A DNA stretch of 64,000 nt from Inia geoffrensis (Eukaryota > Chordata > Mammalia > Artiodactyla > Iniidae): assembly GCA_036417435.1 (NCBI GenBank), contig CM070903.1:2725001-2789000 (forward strand). The letters run 5' to 3'. The stretch's first letter is position 1, and the number at the start of each line of letters is the position of its first letter. Shown in pieces: positions 9,847-20,479 of this stretch. Under the pieces are notes generated by a model. The model did no database searches. It was not told the origin of the DNA and saw nothing but the letters and a program-made list of their open reading frames with translations. The position numbers were made by a program, and so were the translations under genes.

Positions 9847-10719
9847 CCTTGCGTACCTGGGATGAACCCCACTTGATCATTGGTATATGATCCTTTTAAT
9901 ATACTGGCCTGTAGTTTTCTCTTCTTATAGTGCCTCTGCCTGGTTTTTGCATCAGGGTGATGCTGGCCTGATACAATGAATTTGAAAGTGTTCTCTCTCC
10001 TATTTTTAGACGAGCTTAAGAATTAGCGGTATTAGCTCTTTCTTGAATGTTTGTACAATCACCCGGTAAGCCGTGAGGTCCTGGGTTTTCCTTGTTGGGA
10101 GATTTTCCATTTGCTGATCCAACCTCTTTGTTTGTTATTAGTCTGTTCAGGCTTTTCCATTTCTTCTTCACTCAGCTTCCGTAGGCTATACATTTCTAGG
10201 AACGTATCTATGTCTCCTGAGCTACTCGGTTTGTTGGTGTATAATTGTTCCTAACAGTCTCCTACGACCCATTGTATTTCCGAGGCATCCATTGTGACGT
10301 TTCCGCTTTCATCTCAGATTTCACTTATTTGAGCCCCCCCTCTTTCTTAGTTCGTCTAGCTAAGAGTCTGTCATTGTTATCTCTTCAAAAATCCAACTCT
10401 TAGTTTTATTGATTGTTTTCTATTTTTATCCTCTGTTCGATTTATTTCTTCTCTAATATATTATTTCTTTCCTGTTAATATTGGGTTTGTTTGTTCTTGG
10501 TTTTCTGGTTTATTGAGGTGTAAAGTTAGGTTGCTTATTTGAGAGCTGTCTTCTTTTTTTAACGTATGTGTTTATAAACTTCCCTCTTATTACTTCTTTT
10601 CCGGCATCCCACATATTTTAGTATGTTGTGTTTTCATTTTTGTTTTGCCTTAAGATACTTCTAGAATTTCCTTTTGATTTTCTCTTTGACCCAATGGTCG
10701 TTCAAGAATGTGTTGTTTT

Positions 10720-10929
10720 GGGGCTTCCCTGGTGGCGCAGCGGCTGAGGGTCCGCCTGCCGCTGCGGGGGACGCGGGTTCGTGCCCCGGTCCGGGAAGAT
10801 CCCACGTGCCGCAGAGCGGCTGGGCCCGTGAGCCACGGCCGCTGAGCCTGCGCGTCCGGAGCCTGTGCTCCTCAACGGGAGGGGCCGCGACAGTGAGAGG
10901 CCCGTGTACCGCAAAAAAAAAAAAAAAAA
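10720..10929 (+). mobile_element. Short GC-rich CHR-family SINE
   Basis: It starts 'ggggcttccctggtggcgca', has 'gggttcgtgccccggtccgg' and 'gagcggctgggcccgtgagcc', and ends in a run of about 19 A. Flanking imperfect direct repeats (aagaatgtgttgtttt at 10704; aagagtgcgttgtttc at 10930, 13 of 16 identical) mark the target duplication. This is the only one of the four short CHR SINEs in the plus orientation. Confidence 0.9.
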
Positions 10930-11364
10930 AAGAGTGCGTTGTTTCATTTCCAGATATGCGTGAATTTTCCTGCTCTCTTGCTGTTACCAATTTCTAGTTT
11001 CATCCGTTGCGGTCAGAAGAGACACTTGGAAAGATTTTGGTCTTCTTATATTTATTAAGACTTGCTTTGTGACCTAACATGTGATCTATCCTGGAGAATG
11101 CTCCATGTGCACTTGAGAAGAATATGTAGGCGCCTGCTGTTGAGTAGAAACTTCTGTGTGTGTCGGGTCCATTTGGTCCCCAGTGTAGTTCCAGTCAGCT
11201 GTCCCTTTACTGACTTTCTGGCTGGATGCTCTGTGCATTGTTGTAAGTGTGGTGTTGGTGTCTCACTATCATTGTGTCGCTGTCTATTTCTACCTTCAGA
11301 GCTGCCTATATTTGCTTTATATATTTAGCTGCTCTGATGTTGGGCACATATATATATATATATA

Positions 11365-11558
11365 TTTTTTTTTGGCGTTACGCGGGCCTCTCACTGTTGT
11401 GGCCTCTCCCTTTGGCTCCGGACTCGCAGGCCCAGCGGCCATGACTCGCGGGCCCAGCCGCTCCGCGGCATGTGGGATCTTCCCGGACCGGGGCACGAAC
11501 CGGTGTCCCCTGCATCAGCAGGCGGACTCTCAACCACTGCGCCACCAGGGAAGCCCCC
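11365..11558 (-). mobile_element. Short GC-rich CHR-family SINE, internally shortened
   Basis: It has the same architecture as 9369-9575 on the minus strand, but the block after 'cacggcc' is shortened by roughly 15-20 bp near 11408-11420. Direct repeats of 'cacatatatat' at 11345 and 11559 flank it. The left copy merges with a (TA)n run, so its true length cannot be fixed. Confidence 0.88.
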
Positions 11559-11840
11559 CACATATATATTTTTTAATTGTTACATCTCCCTCTTGAGTTT
11601 ACTCTTTTATTGTTATATAATAATCTTCTTTGTCTCTAGAGACAGTTTTAGACTTAAAGCCTATTTTGTCTGATGTAAGTATAACCACCCCTGCTTTCTT
11701 TCAGTTACCATTTACATAAAATATCTTTTTCTATCCCTTCACTTTCAGCTTATGTGCACCTTTAATTCTAAAGTGAGTCTCTTATAGACAGGATATTGTT
11801 GGATCTTGTTTTGTTTTTAATCCATTCAGCCACTATATGC

Positions 11841-12053
11841 TTTTTTTTTTTTTTCTTTTTTGCGTTACACGGGCCCCTCACTGCTGTGGCCTCTCCCGTT
11901 GCGGGGCACAGGCTCCGGACGCGCAGGCTCAGCAGCCATGGCTCACGGGCCCAGCCGCTCCGCGGCATGTGGTATCTTCCCGGACCGGGGCACGAACCCG
12001 TGTCCCCTGCACCGGCAGGCGGACTCTCAACCACTGCGCCACCAGGGAGGCCC
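11841..12053 (-). mobile_element. Short GC-rich CHR-family SINE
   Basis: The minus strand reads from 'ggggcctccctggtggcgca' through 'ggttcgtgccccggtccgg' to 'gaggggcccgtgtaacgc' and a poly(A) tail interrupted by one G (plus strand TTTTCTTTTTT). No convincing target duplication could be read. It is closely similar to the copy at 9369-9575. Confidence 0.9.
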
Positions 12054-12375
12054 CTCTTCCGTTGCTTTATGATGTTTTTTGTAGTGATTTGCCTTTTTTT
12101 CCTCTCTTTATCTTTTGTGTATCCAATATAAGTTTTTGTCTTTGTGGTTGGCTTGAGGCTTGCATAAATATCTTGTAGTTATTGCCTTCTATTTTAAGTT
12201 GATAACAACTTAACTTCCACTGCATACAAAAAGGCTATCCTTTTGCTCTCCCCAACACACATTTTGTGTCTTATGACAGAGTTTGCTTTTTTTAATATTC
12301 TGTATCCATTAACAAATTTTTATGTTCTGACTTTGATATTAGGGTAAAAGTAATTAATGCACTACCTTTACAGGG

Positions 12376-12432
12376 TTACATTGAGATATATATATATATG
12401 TATATGTATATATTTACCATGTATATATATTT
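12376..12432. repeat. (TA)n/(TATG)n microsatellite in the L1 spacer
   Basis: Alternating TATATA/TGTATA units between ORF1 and ORF2 of the old L1. Confidence 0.8.
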
Positions 12433-12539
12433 ACCTTTACCTGTGAGATTTGTGCTTCCCTATGCTTTCACGTGCTGTTTAGTGTGTTTTCATCTCAATT
12501 TGAAGAACTCTCAAACATTTCTTGTAATGCAAGTCTAGC

Positions 12540-13330
12540 AGTAATGAACTACCTCAGTTTTTGTTTGGGAAAAATTTCTCTCTCCTTCATTTTTAAAGGA
12601 TAATTTTTCTTGGTTAGCGTTTTTCTTCTTTCAGCGCTTTGAAAACATCATTCCACTCTCTGCTGGTCTGCAAGGTTTCTGCTGAGAAATCTATTGATAG
12701 TCATATAAGGATTCCCATATATGTGATGAGCAGTGTTCTCTTGCTGCTATCAAAATTCTCTCTTTAATCTTGACTTTGGACCATTTGATTAGAATGTGTC
12801 TTGGAGTGGTCTCCTTTGGGTTGGTCCTGTTTAGGGACATTGGATCTTCGTATATCTGGATGTCCACTTTCCTCCCAAGATTGGGGATGTTTTCAGCCAT
12901 TATTTCTTTAAATAATCTTTTGGGCCCTTTCTCCCTCTCTTCTTCTGGGACTCCCATATGCATGTATTAGCTCTCTTTTGTGTCCCATAAATCCTGTAGG
13001 CTCTCTTTGTTCTTTTCCATGCTTTTTTTTTCTCCTCACTGATCATTTCAAATGGCCTGTCCTCAAGTTTGAAGATTCCTTCTTCCGCCCGCTTGAGTCG
13101 GCTGCTGAAGTTGTCTGCCACACTTTTTATTCCAGTCACCGTATCCTTGCTCTCCAGAATTTCTCTTTGGTACTTCCTCACGGTTTCTATCTCTTTGCTG
13201 CACTTCTTGTTTTGTTCATGTGTTATTTGCTTGCTTTCATTGAGTTATCTGAGCTCTCTGGTAACTCGCTAAGCTTCCTTAAAACAATTATTTTAAATTC
13301 TTTGTCAGGCAGTTTGTAGGTCTCCACTTC
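12540..13330 (-). pseudogene. LINE-1 ORF1p remnant (old L1)
   Basis: ORF1p is the trimeric RNA-binding chaperone of L1. The minus-strand fragment 13181-12900 corresponds to the coiled-coil part ('ADNFSSRLKRAEEGIFKLEDRPFEMI'). The fragment 12963-12691 holds the start of the RNA-recognition/C-terminal domain ('GVPEEEREKGPKRLFKEIMAENIPNLG', then 'NPKETTPRHILIKWSKVKIKERILIAAREH'). Frames change between and after these parts, so no complete protein is encoded. Its presence upstream of ORF2 shows the old L1 was not 5'-truncated. Confidence 0.82.
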
Positions 13331-14369
13331 TTTGGGGTCAGTTACCAGAAATGTGTCGTGTTCCTTTGGTGGTGTCACGTTCCCTTGGTTCCTCATGTTT
13401 CTTGTAGACTTGAGTTAACATCTGTGCATCTGAGGGAAAGTCATCTCTTCGAGACTTTACAGACTGGCTTCAGTGGGGAAGGACCTTCACCTACAGGTGG
13501 GTGTGAGGGCACCAGCTGTGTGGGTGTGCCAGATTCCACTCTGGGAGATGAGCGTGCACAGCAGTGATTCCAGCTTCATGGCGGGCACAGCAGCATCACC
13601 TCTGTGGAGCTGCACCAGCTGACGTCTGTGTCCATCATGGCTGCAGGAATCCATGGTGGCAGCAAGGGCCGTGGGGTCCTTAGTGGGGAAAGCTTCTGAG
13701 ATCCTCCAGTTCCTCTTATCCTCATGCGGGAAAGCTATGGCCAAGGGATCTCTCTTGGTGCTGGTGCAGCATGTGGGTGAGCCTGAGTCATGGGCGTGGG
13801 CAAAGCCAGCCACGGAGCAGGGTTCCAGTGTGTGCACCATCATGGGGGATGTGACGACTCCAGCCCAGAGGTGACAGGGTGCAGTGGTGCTTCCTTTTCT
13901 GTGGTGGCCGAGCAGCCGCTCCTTTCCTCTGTGGGTTTGGGTTGTGGGTAGGTGGGTGGCAGCAGCCTAGGCTCCAGGCACTTGTGTCAGTTGTTTGAGC
14001 GTAGTGAAGACCTGGGGGGTGTTGGTCCTCGGCAGTGAAAGCTGCTGGTGTCTGCAATGGTGCTGAGGGCTTCCCGGGTATCCTGCTGTCCTTCCCCCAC
14101 AGGGGGAGGTCATGCCAAGGGGCCCCTGTCGGCACCCAAGTGTGCCAGACCAGGGGACAGGGCGATGCAGGTAACGTGTTTGCTGTGATTGTCTACGTGG
14201 CCATCCTCGGTTTTTGTGTGTCTCTGAGTTTCTGCAGTTTCTTTATTGTGCTGTGGAGTTCTCCCGGAGCTATTTTCATCTGTACACGGCTGTTTATTCA
14301 CTGTTTTTGTTGTTTTTTGTGGGGGCGTGAGCATTGGGACCTCCTGGTCTGCCATCTTACTGACGTCAC
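13331..14369 (-). promoter_or_regulatory. LINE-1 5' UTR (promoter region of old L1)
   Basis: On the minus strand the sequence begins 'ggtgacgtcagtaagatgg' and continues about 1 kb to the ORF1 remnant. A GC-rich sequence opening with the 'aagatgg' box is typical of an L1 internal promoter. A CRE-type octamer TGACGTCA lies at 14361-14368, near base 2 of the element. No evidence of present activity can be read. Confidence 0.7.
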
Positions 14370-14384
14370 CTAATTTCTTTTTAA
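14370..14384. repeat. Putative degraded target-site duplication, 5' side of the old L1
   Basis: ctaatttctttttaa is a near match to 5381-5396 and abuts the L1 5' end. Confidence 0.6.
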
Positions 14385-15094
14385 GCGGGTTATTTTTAAA
14401 ATGAGTAAATTGTGTGCGTGCTTAATTAACAGTGACTAGTTAACGTTGCCACTCATTTATTTGGGGGACAGACTGTAATCTGTGTGAGGAACCCCAGTGT
14501 CTGTCACTTTATTATTTGGGCCAGGAAAGACATATGTAGCCAGTGAAACTGCTAAAAGATGAATCTTAGTACTCAAGATTTGCTATGTTTTTTCACTGTG
14601 TTTAAAGTGCAGAGCCTGAGCTTGGCTTCTTAGAGGCAAAGCACTGCTGAGCTATAGCCAGAGAGTTCCAGATTCTAAGGCAGGGATAACCTCCCAGAAG
14701 CGGCATCAACCCTGGCTGGCCCTTGGCAGGGTGTGCCCGGGGACCAGGGAGGGTCAGTGCAGGAGGTCGGGTCCCTTGGACCCAGAGTCTGCTGTGGGAC
14801 CTGTCTGTCCCTGGGGGGGGAGGCCATACATCCAAATGTCAGAGGGAATGGGGAAGAAGGGCCTTCTGCCCACGGTGCTGGCCATGAGGACAGCGGCACT
14901 GAGCTGATGGGAGGAAGAAGACAGGCCTCTGAGCAGAGAACCCACAAGTCAAGACCTACAGAGACGGCTTTCTGGAGGGGCTTTCGAGCCGAGCCATCAC
15001 GAGATTCAACCAAAGGTTTCCATAAAGAAACATTAAAACCAAACTCCAGCACCTAATCCACTGTCCAGGTGCACACACACTTGGACTAAGCATA
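14385..15094. other. Unique sequence, nothing recognised
   Basis: AT-rich at first (14385-14600), then GC-richer. No repeat or protein family could be assigned. The frames of 77-125 codons overlap on opposite strands. Confidence 0.4.
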
Positions 15095-15112
15095 TTAAAA
15101 GTCATACTTCTT

Positions 15113-15210
15113 GTACCTTTTTAATTTTTTGGCCGCACCGCACTGCACGCGGGATCTTAGCTTCCCTGACCAGGGATGGAACCCGCGCCCCCTGCGGTGG
15201 AAGCTTGGAG
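15113..15210 (-). mobile_element. CHR-1-like SINE fragment (5'-truncated)
   Basis: The plus-strand 'ttggccgcaccgcactgcacgcgggatcttag' and 'cctgaccagggatggaacccgcgccccctgcggtggaagc' blocks are the complement of a CHR-1-type SINE 3' half with its B box. Direct repeats ttaaaagtcatacttcttg (15095-15113) and ttaaaagtcatgcttcctg (15211-15229) flank it. The SINE head is absent, so it was 5'-truncated on insertion. Confidence 0.82.
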
Positions 15211-15229
15211 TTAAAAGTCATGCTTCCTG

Positions 15230-17440
15230 AACACGTGGTGGTCAGTCTACGATCATGGACCTCACCTCCAGCAGGGCACAGAAGCCAGCCCGCCCTTCGT
15301 CTCCTCTGGTGCCAACATCCGCTCACGCTCTAGCAGCTCCATCCTCCCTGCTGGCCATCTCCTGTGGTGATGAGAGGCGTGGCCAGGCCAGCTTCCTGGC
15401 TGCTGAGTGGCCTGTCCCCATGGGACTGGGATGGGCCTGTTTCCTTCACACTGCACCGGGGGGCCTCCGCTGGGCTCCCCTGGCTGGCAGGTGTGGGGTG
15501 GCACAAACCCTCGGGGAGTAGCGGTGCAGACAGCTCCCATCACCAGCAGCCCTCGCTGCCAGCGTGTGGCTTCGAAGTGAGTCCCAGGGCCTGGCTCCGC
15601 AGGGCAGCCCCAAGCCTTGTCATTAGGCACATCCACTCTGGGCTGCACCTACTCATTATGGCCAAATCATCAGGCACAGTCGCCAGCCCCCAGACGACCT
15701 TCCCGCGCCCTCGGGGTGGTGGGAGCCTCCCTCACCAGAGTCCCCAAGGCCGTGGGCCTTGAGGCTCCGGCTGCCGGGGGCCCAGCTCCTCCGGTTTACC
15801 AGGGTCAGCTGTGGGCTGGGGGTCGTCCTGATGCCCTGTGTCGCCTGGGCCCGTGTGTACTCCCAGGGGTCCGCCTACCCACCACTGCCTGCCTTGCACG
15901 CCGGGACCTTTTCTAAAATAATCGTTTTGCTCGAATTTCTTTGAACAGACAGCACGTTCTGACGCGTGCTTTGTGTCGTGGCACAGACTCTGAAGCTCTA
16001 AAGGCACAGTAGCGTCCATAGGCAGCGAGCGCGTCCCCCCTCCGCTTTCCCCTCCCAGAGACAAGAGTACAGGCTCGGAGGAGGGTATCCCCGCGTTGAC
16101 CGGCACACGCGCTCTCTCACCTCCTCTGTTCAGACATGGTGGCGCGTGATGTGTGGTCCTGGACCCTGGCTCCTTCAGGTGACAGTGTGTGTCGTGCTCC
16201 TTTTCCACTGCAAAGCGTGGATATTTGGTCTGAGTGCAGGAGTTTGCCGCTGAAATGCCACTCAGCCCCTGCACGAGCCGTGTTACGTGGGCGCGTGGAC
16301 CTGCAGGGTGAGGCCCAGCAGCGGCAACGCAGGCGCTCGTGTTCGCACAGGCTGTGGCGGGACTGCAGGGCACAGGCACCGACCCTGCCTGGGCTGGGGG
16401 TGCACCTTTGTTTGGTGGTTGGGGACGCTCTAAGGTCAGTACACTGGACAGTCAGGGTCCCGCCAGGAAACCAGCTAGGGCAGGTGTTCCAACAGGGGGC
16501 CCAGCTCCCTGGATGCTGGGAAAGCAGGAGGGGGAAGGAAGGGCTTGGAGGAGGGGAAGGCTGGAGGGTCTCTCCCAAGCCAGGAGCTGCCTTCGGCCCT
16601 GCTGGACCTGTGCTGACGATGGGCCACCGTGAGCACGACAGGGAGGCCTCTGCCCTGATCCTTGTGGCCACTGATGCCACCTTGAAGGAACAACAGCTGA
16701 TCTTAGCCCCAACCCCACCCTACATCCTTGCTGGCTCTCCCGGGGGCAGAGCTGGCTGAGCAGCTGCTGGGCACGTGCGCTTGGGCAGTGGGTGTGCAGC
16801 CCCCGGCCCCTGACAGCAGGACGGATGCGGATGGGAGGAGAGCAGAGAGGCGGACGAGCAGTACTGTGGGTGCGTGGGGTGGAAACCACATCCCTTTGCT
16901 ACACGGTCGAGCTTGGCATGCGTGTGGCTGGCCCTACGGGCTCTGACCAGCAGGACAGAGACACCGAGGTGGCCTGGGTCTGTGCTGCCCTGGACGTCTG
17001 CATCCACGTCCCGCCATTCTCTGTGCCCACACCGTCCTTGTCCCCAGCCATCTGTGCTGGGTTGGCCACTCCTCGTTTAGGGACCCTCACTCAGGATCCA
17101 GTGAATTTGCCCAACCTGGTGGGCAAAAGCAGTTCAGTCTTTGATGCTTTGCTAGAACTGGGCTTATGCAGCTTTTGCAGGAGATTTGTTTCTGAGAACG
17201 CTGGGAACCATCAAATGCTGGGGCTGGAGGCCCCCAATCAGGCGGGTCCCCTCCAGTCACCAGGGTGACAAGTGCAGCAGCCGCCACGGGAGGAGGGCTT
17301 GGGTCAGAGAGCTATCTGTGTCACGTCATCTCAGCTCCTTCCAGGACAGCCTGCAGCTCCTCTCCAGGAGGAAAGGGGTGCAGGCAGCTCAGCATCCTTG
17401 GTGGCATGAGACATGCAGGGCCGGCCCCTAGGAGCCTCAC
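15230..17440. other. GC-rich unique sequence, no gene recognised
   Basis: More than 2 kb without a recognised repeat. Open frames up to about 215 codons occur on both strands (for example 16379-15732 minus and 16136-16759 plus) but overlap each other. They have Pro/Ala/Arg/Gly-rich composition and match no protein I know. They are best explained by few stop codons in GC-rich DNA. Confidence 0.45.
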
Positions 17441-17489
17441 CTGGAGAGAGGTGACCAGAGGTGCCTGGGGAGAGGTGACCAGAGGTGCC
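17441..17489. repeat. Two-copy 24-bp tandem duplication
   Basis: 'gagaggtgaccagaggtgcc' occurs twice with a 24-bp period. Confidence 0.85.
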
Positions 17490-17591
17490 TTTCATCTTCC
17501 ACGTGGGAAAACTGGAGACCACGTTGGTAAGTATTGCAGATGTGTGTTCATTTGCTGGGGCTGCTGTACACAAGGTGAAAGCCTTAACAAT

Positions 17592-17603
17592 AGAAATGTA
17601 TTA
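17592..17603. repeat. Target-site duplication, left copy (CHR-2 SINE in LTR)
   Basis: agaaatgtatta is repeated at 17973-17984. Confidence 0.88.
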
Positions 17604-17972
17604 CCAGGGCTTCCCTGGTGGCACAGTGGTTAAGAATCCACCTGCCAATGCAGGGGACACGGGTTCGAGTCCTGGTCCAGGAAGATCCCACATGCCACGG
17701 AGCAACTAAGCCCATGCGCCACAACTACTGAGCCTGTGCTCTAGAGCCCATGAGCCACAACTACTGAGCCCTCATGCTGCAACTACTGAAGCCCGTGTGC
17801 CCAGAGCCCGTGCTCCACAGCAAGAGAAGCCACCGCAATGAGAAGCCCGCGCACCGCAACAAAGAACAGCCCCCGCTCGCCGCAACTAGAGAAAGCCCTT
17901 GTGCAGCAACGAAGACATAACGCAGCCAAAAATAATAAATTAAATAAATTAATTTAAAAAAAAAAAAAGAAA
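17604..17972 (+). mobile_element. CHR-2 type SINE (full length)
   Basis: Begins 'ccagggcttccctggtggca', carries 'gggttcgagtcctggtccagg' and the long CHR-2 body with 'ccacaactactgagcc' units, and ends with (AAAT)n and an A run. It is about 369 bp and inserted inside the MLT1 LTR. Confidence 0.93.
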
Positions 17973-17984
17973 AGAAATGTATTA
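17973..17984. repeat. Target-site duplication, right copy (CHR-2 SINE in LTR)
   Basis: Exact copy of 17592-17603. Confidence 0.88.
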
Positions 17985-18389
17985 TCTTGGCCCTGGAGGC
18001 TGGAAGTCCAAAATCAAGGTGTGGGCAGGGTTGGCTCCTCCTAGGGCTCTAAGGGAAGATCTATCTTGGGCTCTCCCCTAGATTCTGGGGGTTTGCACAC
18101 AATCTTGGGATTCCTTGGCTTGTAGGAACATCACCTGATCTGCCCTCATCTTCATACAGCATCTCCCTATGCACGTGTCTGTGTCCAAATTTCCCCCTTT
18201 TATAAGGACATCAGTCATTTTGGATTAGGGGCCGACCTGCTCCAATATGACCTCATCTTAACTAATTATACCTGCAGGGACCCTATTCCCTAATAAGGTC
18301 ACATTCTATGTTACTGGGGGTTTGGACTTCAACATATGAATCAGGGGGAGACACAATTCAACCCATGAGAATCCGCTTAATAAGCAAAG

Positions 18390-18927
18390 TAAAAAAAAAA
18401 AGTCTCAATGACCCCAATTTGAAAGATAGGCCAAGAACAGGACTAGGGAATTCTCAAGAAAGCAAATATCAGTGACCACAAAATACAGGGAGGACAGTCT
18501 AACCTCACCAGCAGCCAAAGAAATTCAAACCGCAACACGACATTTTCCCTGTCAACTTGGTAAAAGTTCACATGATTGATAATCCTCAGTGCCAGCTATG
18601 ATTAGAGCATTAAAAGCAGACAGACTTTGGAGGATGCAACCTGTATGCCCCACCTGAGAATGTCCCTTTGGTCCAGGGCTTCTATTCCTGACTGTTTAAC
18701 ATAAGGAAAGATCCCAAAACATGGGATAATATTGATTCACAAAAATGTTCATCTCAGGGTAATAAAAACTAATAATAATAGAAGCAAACCAGATATAGCA
18801 ATGAGGGAGAGATTTTGGTATATCCGTAGGAGAGGATGTTATACACTCATTACAGTTACAGTTAAAAAGAACATTAATGACATTGGAAAATATCCATGCT
18901 ACCACCTTAGGTGACAAAAGTGAGACA

Positions 18928-18969
<42 letters not shown>

Positions 18970-18995
18970 ACACACAGTATGAAAATCATACCTGG
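18390..18995 (+). mobile_element. Ancient L1 (L1ME-type) 3' part of ORF2
   Basis: The plus strand resembles the end of ORF2 in old L1s. It includes a 'caaatatcagtgaccac...aacctcaccagcagccaaagaaattcaaa' region, a degraded 'ttgataatcctcagtg' element, 'aacataaggaaagatcccaaa', 'tggtatatccgtagg' and 'gacattggaaaatatccatgc'. All frames are broken. The copy continues after foreign sequence at about 19590. Confidence 0.65.
18930..18980. repeat. (CA)n microsatellite, about 20 units
   Basis: A nearly pure CA run within the ancient L1. It is a likely polymorphic dinucleotide repeat. Confidence 0.95.
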
Positions 18996-19024
18996 GATTT
19001 ATTTTACAGCAGTATGAGTGAGTT

Positions 19025-19585
19025 ACCACAAGGAGAGGCCAATGCTATTGAAAGAAGATCTTTTTTTTTTATTACCCATATTTCCAGAAGAAGGGGCACA
19101 TACGTCATGCAGGGCCCGTGGGGAAGCACTGGGTTTGGGCCAAGGTGGAGGGCCGAGGCCAGAGCTTTGATCGGGTTTTCTGCAGGAAGTGCAAGGCCGG
19201 GCAGGGAACACAGTTCGGGACTGGCCCGTATAAATAACCCTGGCGAGCTCTGAGCTACAGAGGGGTATCTCGTTGCCTGGTACCCGGCCCTGGAGTGGTT
19301 TGGGGCAGGGGCAACATGGGCTTTGTGTGAGGTTAGATAAGGAGGTGTGGGGCTATGGACTGGGATTGATCAGTTTGCAGGTGAAGGAGCTCTAGAGAGC
19401 CTTCGAGTCACTACGTGCTGGCGGCCCCAGGAAGGACAGTCTCTCCCCAGTCAGGGAGGGGAGAGCTTCCCTGTATTTTCAAGCATACAGAAAATAAGAA
19501 CATGTAGTTAAAACCATTGGCTCTGTGACAAAAGGATGCTGACTAGACAAATCCAAACTCTAAGAAAACACAGTTCGAACACCCA
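19025..19585. other. Unidentified ~0.5-kb insert between two parts of an ancient L1
   Basis: L1 similarity stops near 19000-19025 and resumes near 19590. The intervening GC-richer sequence contains a TATA-like box (tataaataa, 19229-19237) and matches no repeat I can name. It could be an unclassified LTR or another element inserted into the L1. No target duplication could be read. Confidence 0.45.
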
Positions 19586-19589
19586 CATA

Positions 19590-19790
19590 AAATATTTAAC
19601 TCTGTTTTTAAAATGCATAGAAACAGGCAAGGCTGGGAGGAAGCATTCCAAAAATGTTGAGAGTGTTCTCTTTGTGTGGTGGATTGCTGGTGCTTTTTAT
19701 CCTTTTTTTTTTTTTTTTTAATAGTTTTCTTCATTTTCAAATTCTCTATGAATAAATATGTATTATTTTTATAGTGAGGATAAAAGGGTT
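19590..19790 (+). mobile_element. Ancient L1 (L1ME-type) 3' UTR end
   Basis: Motifs 'atgcatagaaacaggcaag', a T run at about 19705-19721, 'ttcaaattctctatgaataa' and 'atgtattatttttatag' match the 3' UTR end of old L1s. It is presumably the continuation of the 18390-18995 copy. Confidence 0.62.
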
Positions 19791-20479
19791 TAAACCATGT
19801 ACGCAGCTGCCCACATGATGGGCCTCTGAGCATCAGCCCTGAGCGTCCCCTCCATCCCCCTTGACCCCCACCCTTCACCTGCTCAGTGGTCCTGGTGAAT
19901 CCTGCGGCTGGGGTTCACTCTGCTGCCGTCTCACAGGCCCCAGGAGGGAGGGAGGTGTAAGGACTGTGCAGAGGAGGTGCCAGCCGTAAAATGGGGGCAA
20001 GGGGCCCACAGCTGGATTGTGCTGGTGGCTAATTATCAGCTATTCTGTATATGACATCGCTGGCCCCGCAGAACTAGCACAGAGGACGCCAGGCTCAATG
20101 CCCCCAGGGGCCGGGCATCCCCAGACTTCTTTTCCTGAGCCTCGGGCAGGAGAGTCTGTCCAGGATGGCTGACCTTCCTCAGCCAAGGGCTGGGATGGGG
20201 GTGGGGGGCACAGGCAGGAAAGCCGGCATCCGAGTCCAAGCTCCTTTATCAGATGTCACTCCAGAGCAGCTGCATCCGTGGTTACAGACCCAAGTTTGGT
20301 TCAGTGGGATCCATAGCCTGGCACGTGGGGTTGGCACGAGTGCTGGGGGGAGGTCAGAGGGCTCACCTGCAGGACCACCTGCAATGGTGTGGAGGCAAGA
20401 GGGGCCTGATGCTGCTGGCTCTGTTTGGAAAAGGGAGTGGGTGGTGAGTGTGTGGCAGGAAGTGGGAGGGGAAGCTGGT
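19791..20479. other. GC-rich unique sequence, nothing recognised
   Basis: No repeat or gene was recognised. It leads into the homopurine tract at 20480. Confidence 0.4.

Larger units (their letters stand above)
5397..14369 (-). mobile_element. Old full-length LINE-1 (L1M-type), nested with six later insertions
   Basis: On the minus strand the order is complete. A 5' UTR starts at about 14369 ('ggtgacgtcagtaagatgg'), ORF1 remnants lie near 12560-13330, an ORF1-ORF2 spacer near 12060-12500, ORF2 remnants near 12050-7500, and the 3' UTR at 7190-7340 and 5397-5695. Later insertions are a younger L1 (5696-7190) and five SINEs (7968-8125, 9369-9575, 10720-10929, 11365-11558, 11841-12053). Subtracting these leaves roughly 6.4-6.5 kb, the normal length of a complete L1. 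All reading frames are broken by many stops and shifts, so it is dead. Degraded direct repeats at 5381 and 14370 support a single original insertion. Confidence 0.85.
17546..18370 (-). mobile_element. MLT1-type LTR, split by a CHR-2 SINE
   Basis: The 3' end of the LTR (minus strand) lies at 17546-17603, with the complement of the 'gttcatttgctggggctgctgta' block. The rest continues at 17985-18370 with 'ggaggctggaagtccaaaatc', 'cttttataaggacatcagtca' and 'acttcaacatatgaatcag'. Removing the SINE (17604-17972) and one target copy leaves about 440 bp, a full LTR. It is non-coding. The LTR is older than the SINE. Confidence 0.8.

Noticed and set aside
5397..14369. Interpretation as several independent L1 fragments
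   Set aside because: Consensus order is continuous across each inserted SINE and the young L1, and total length after subtraction fits one element. Single-copy nesting is simpler.
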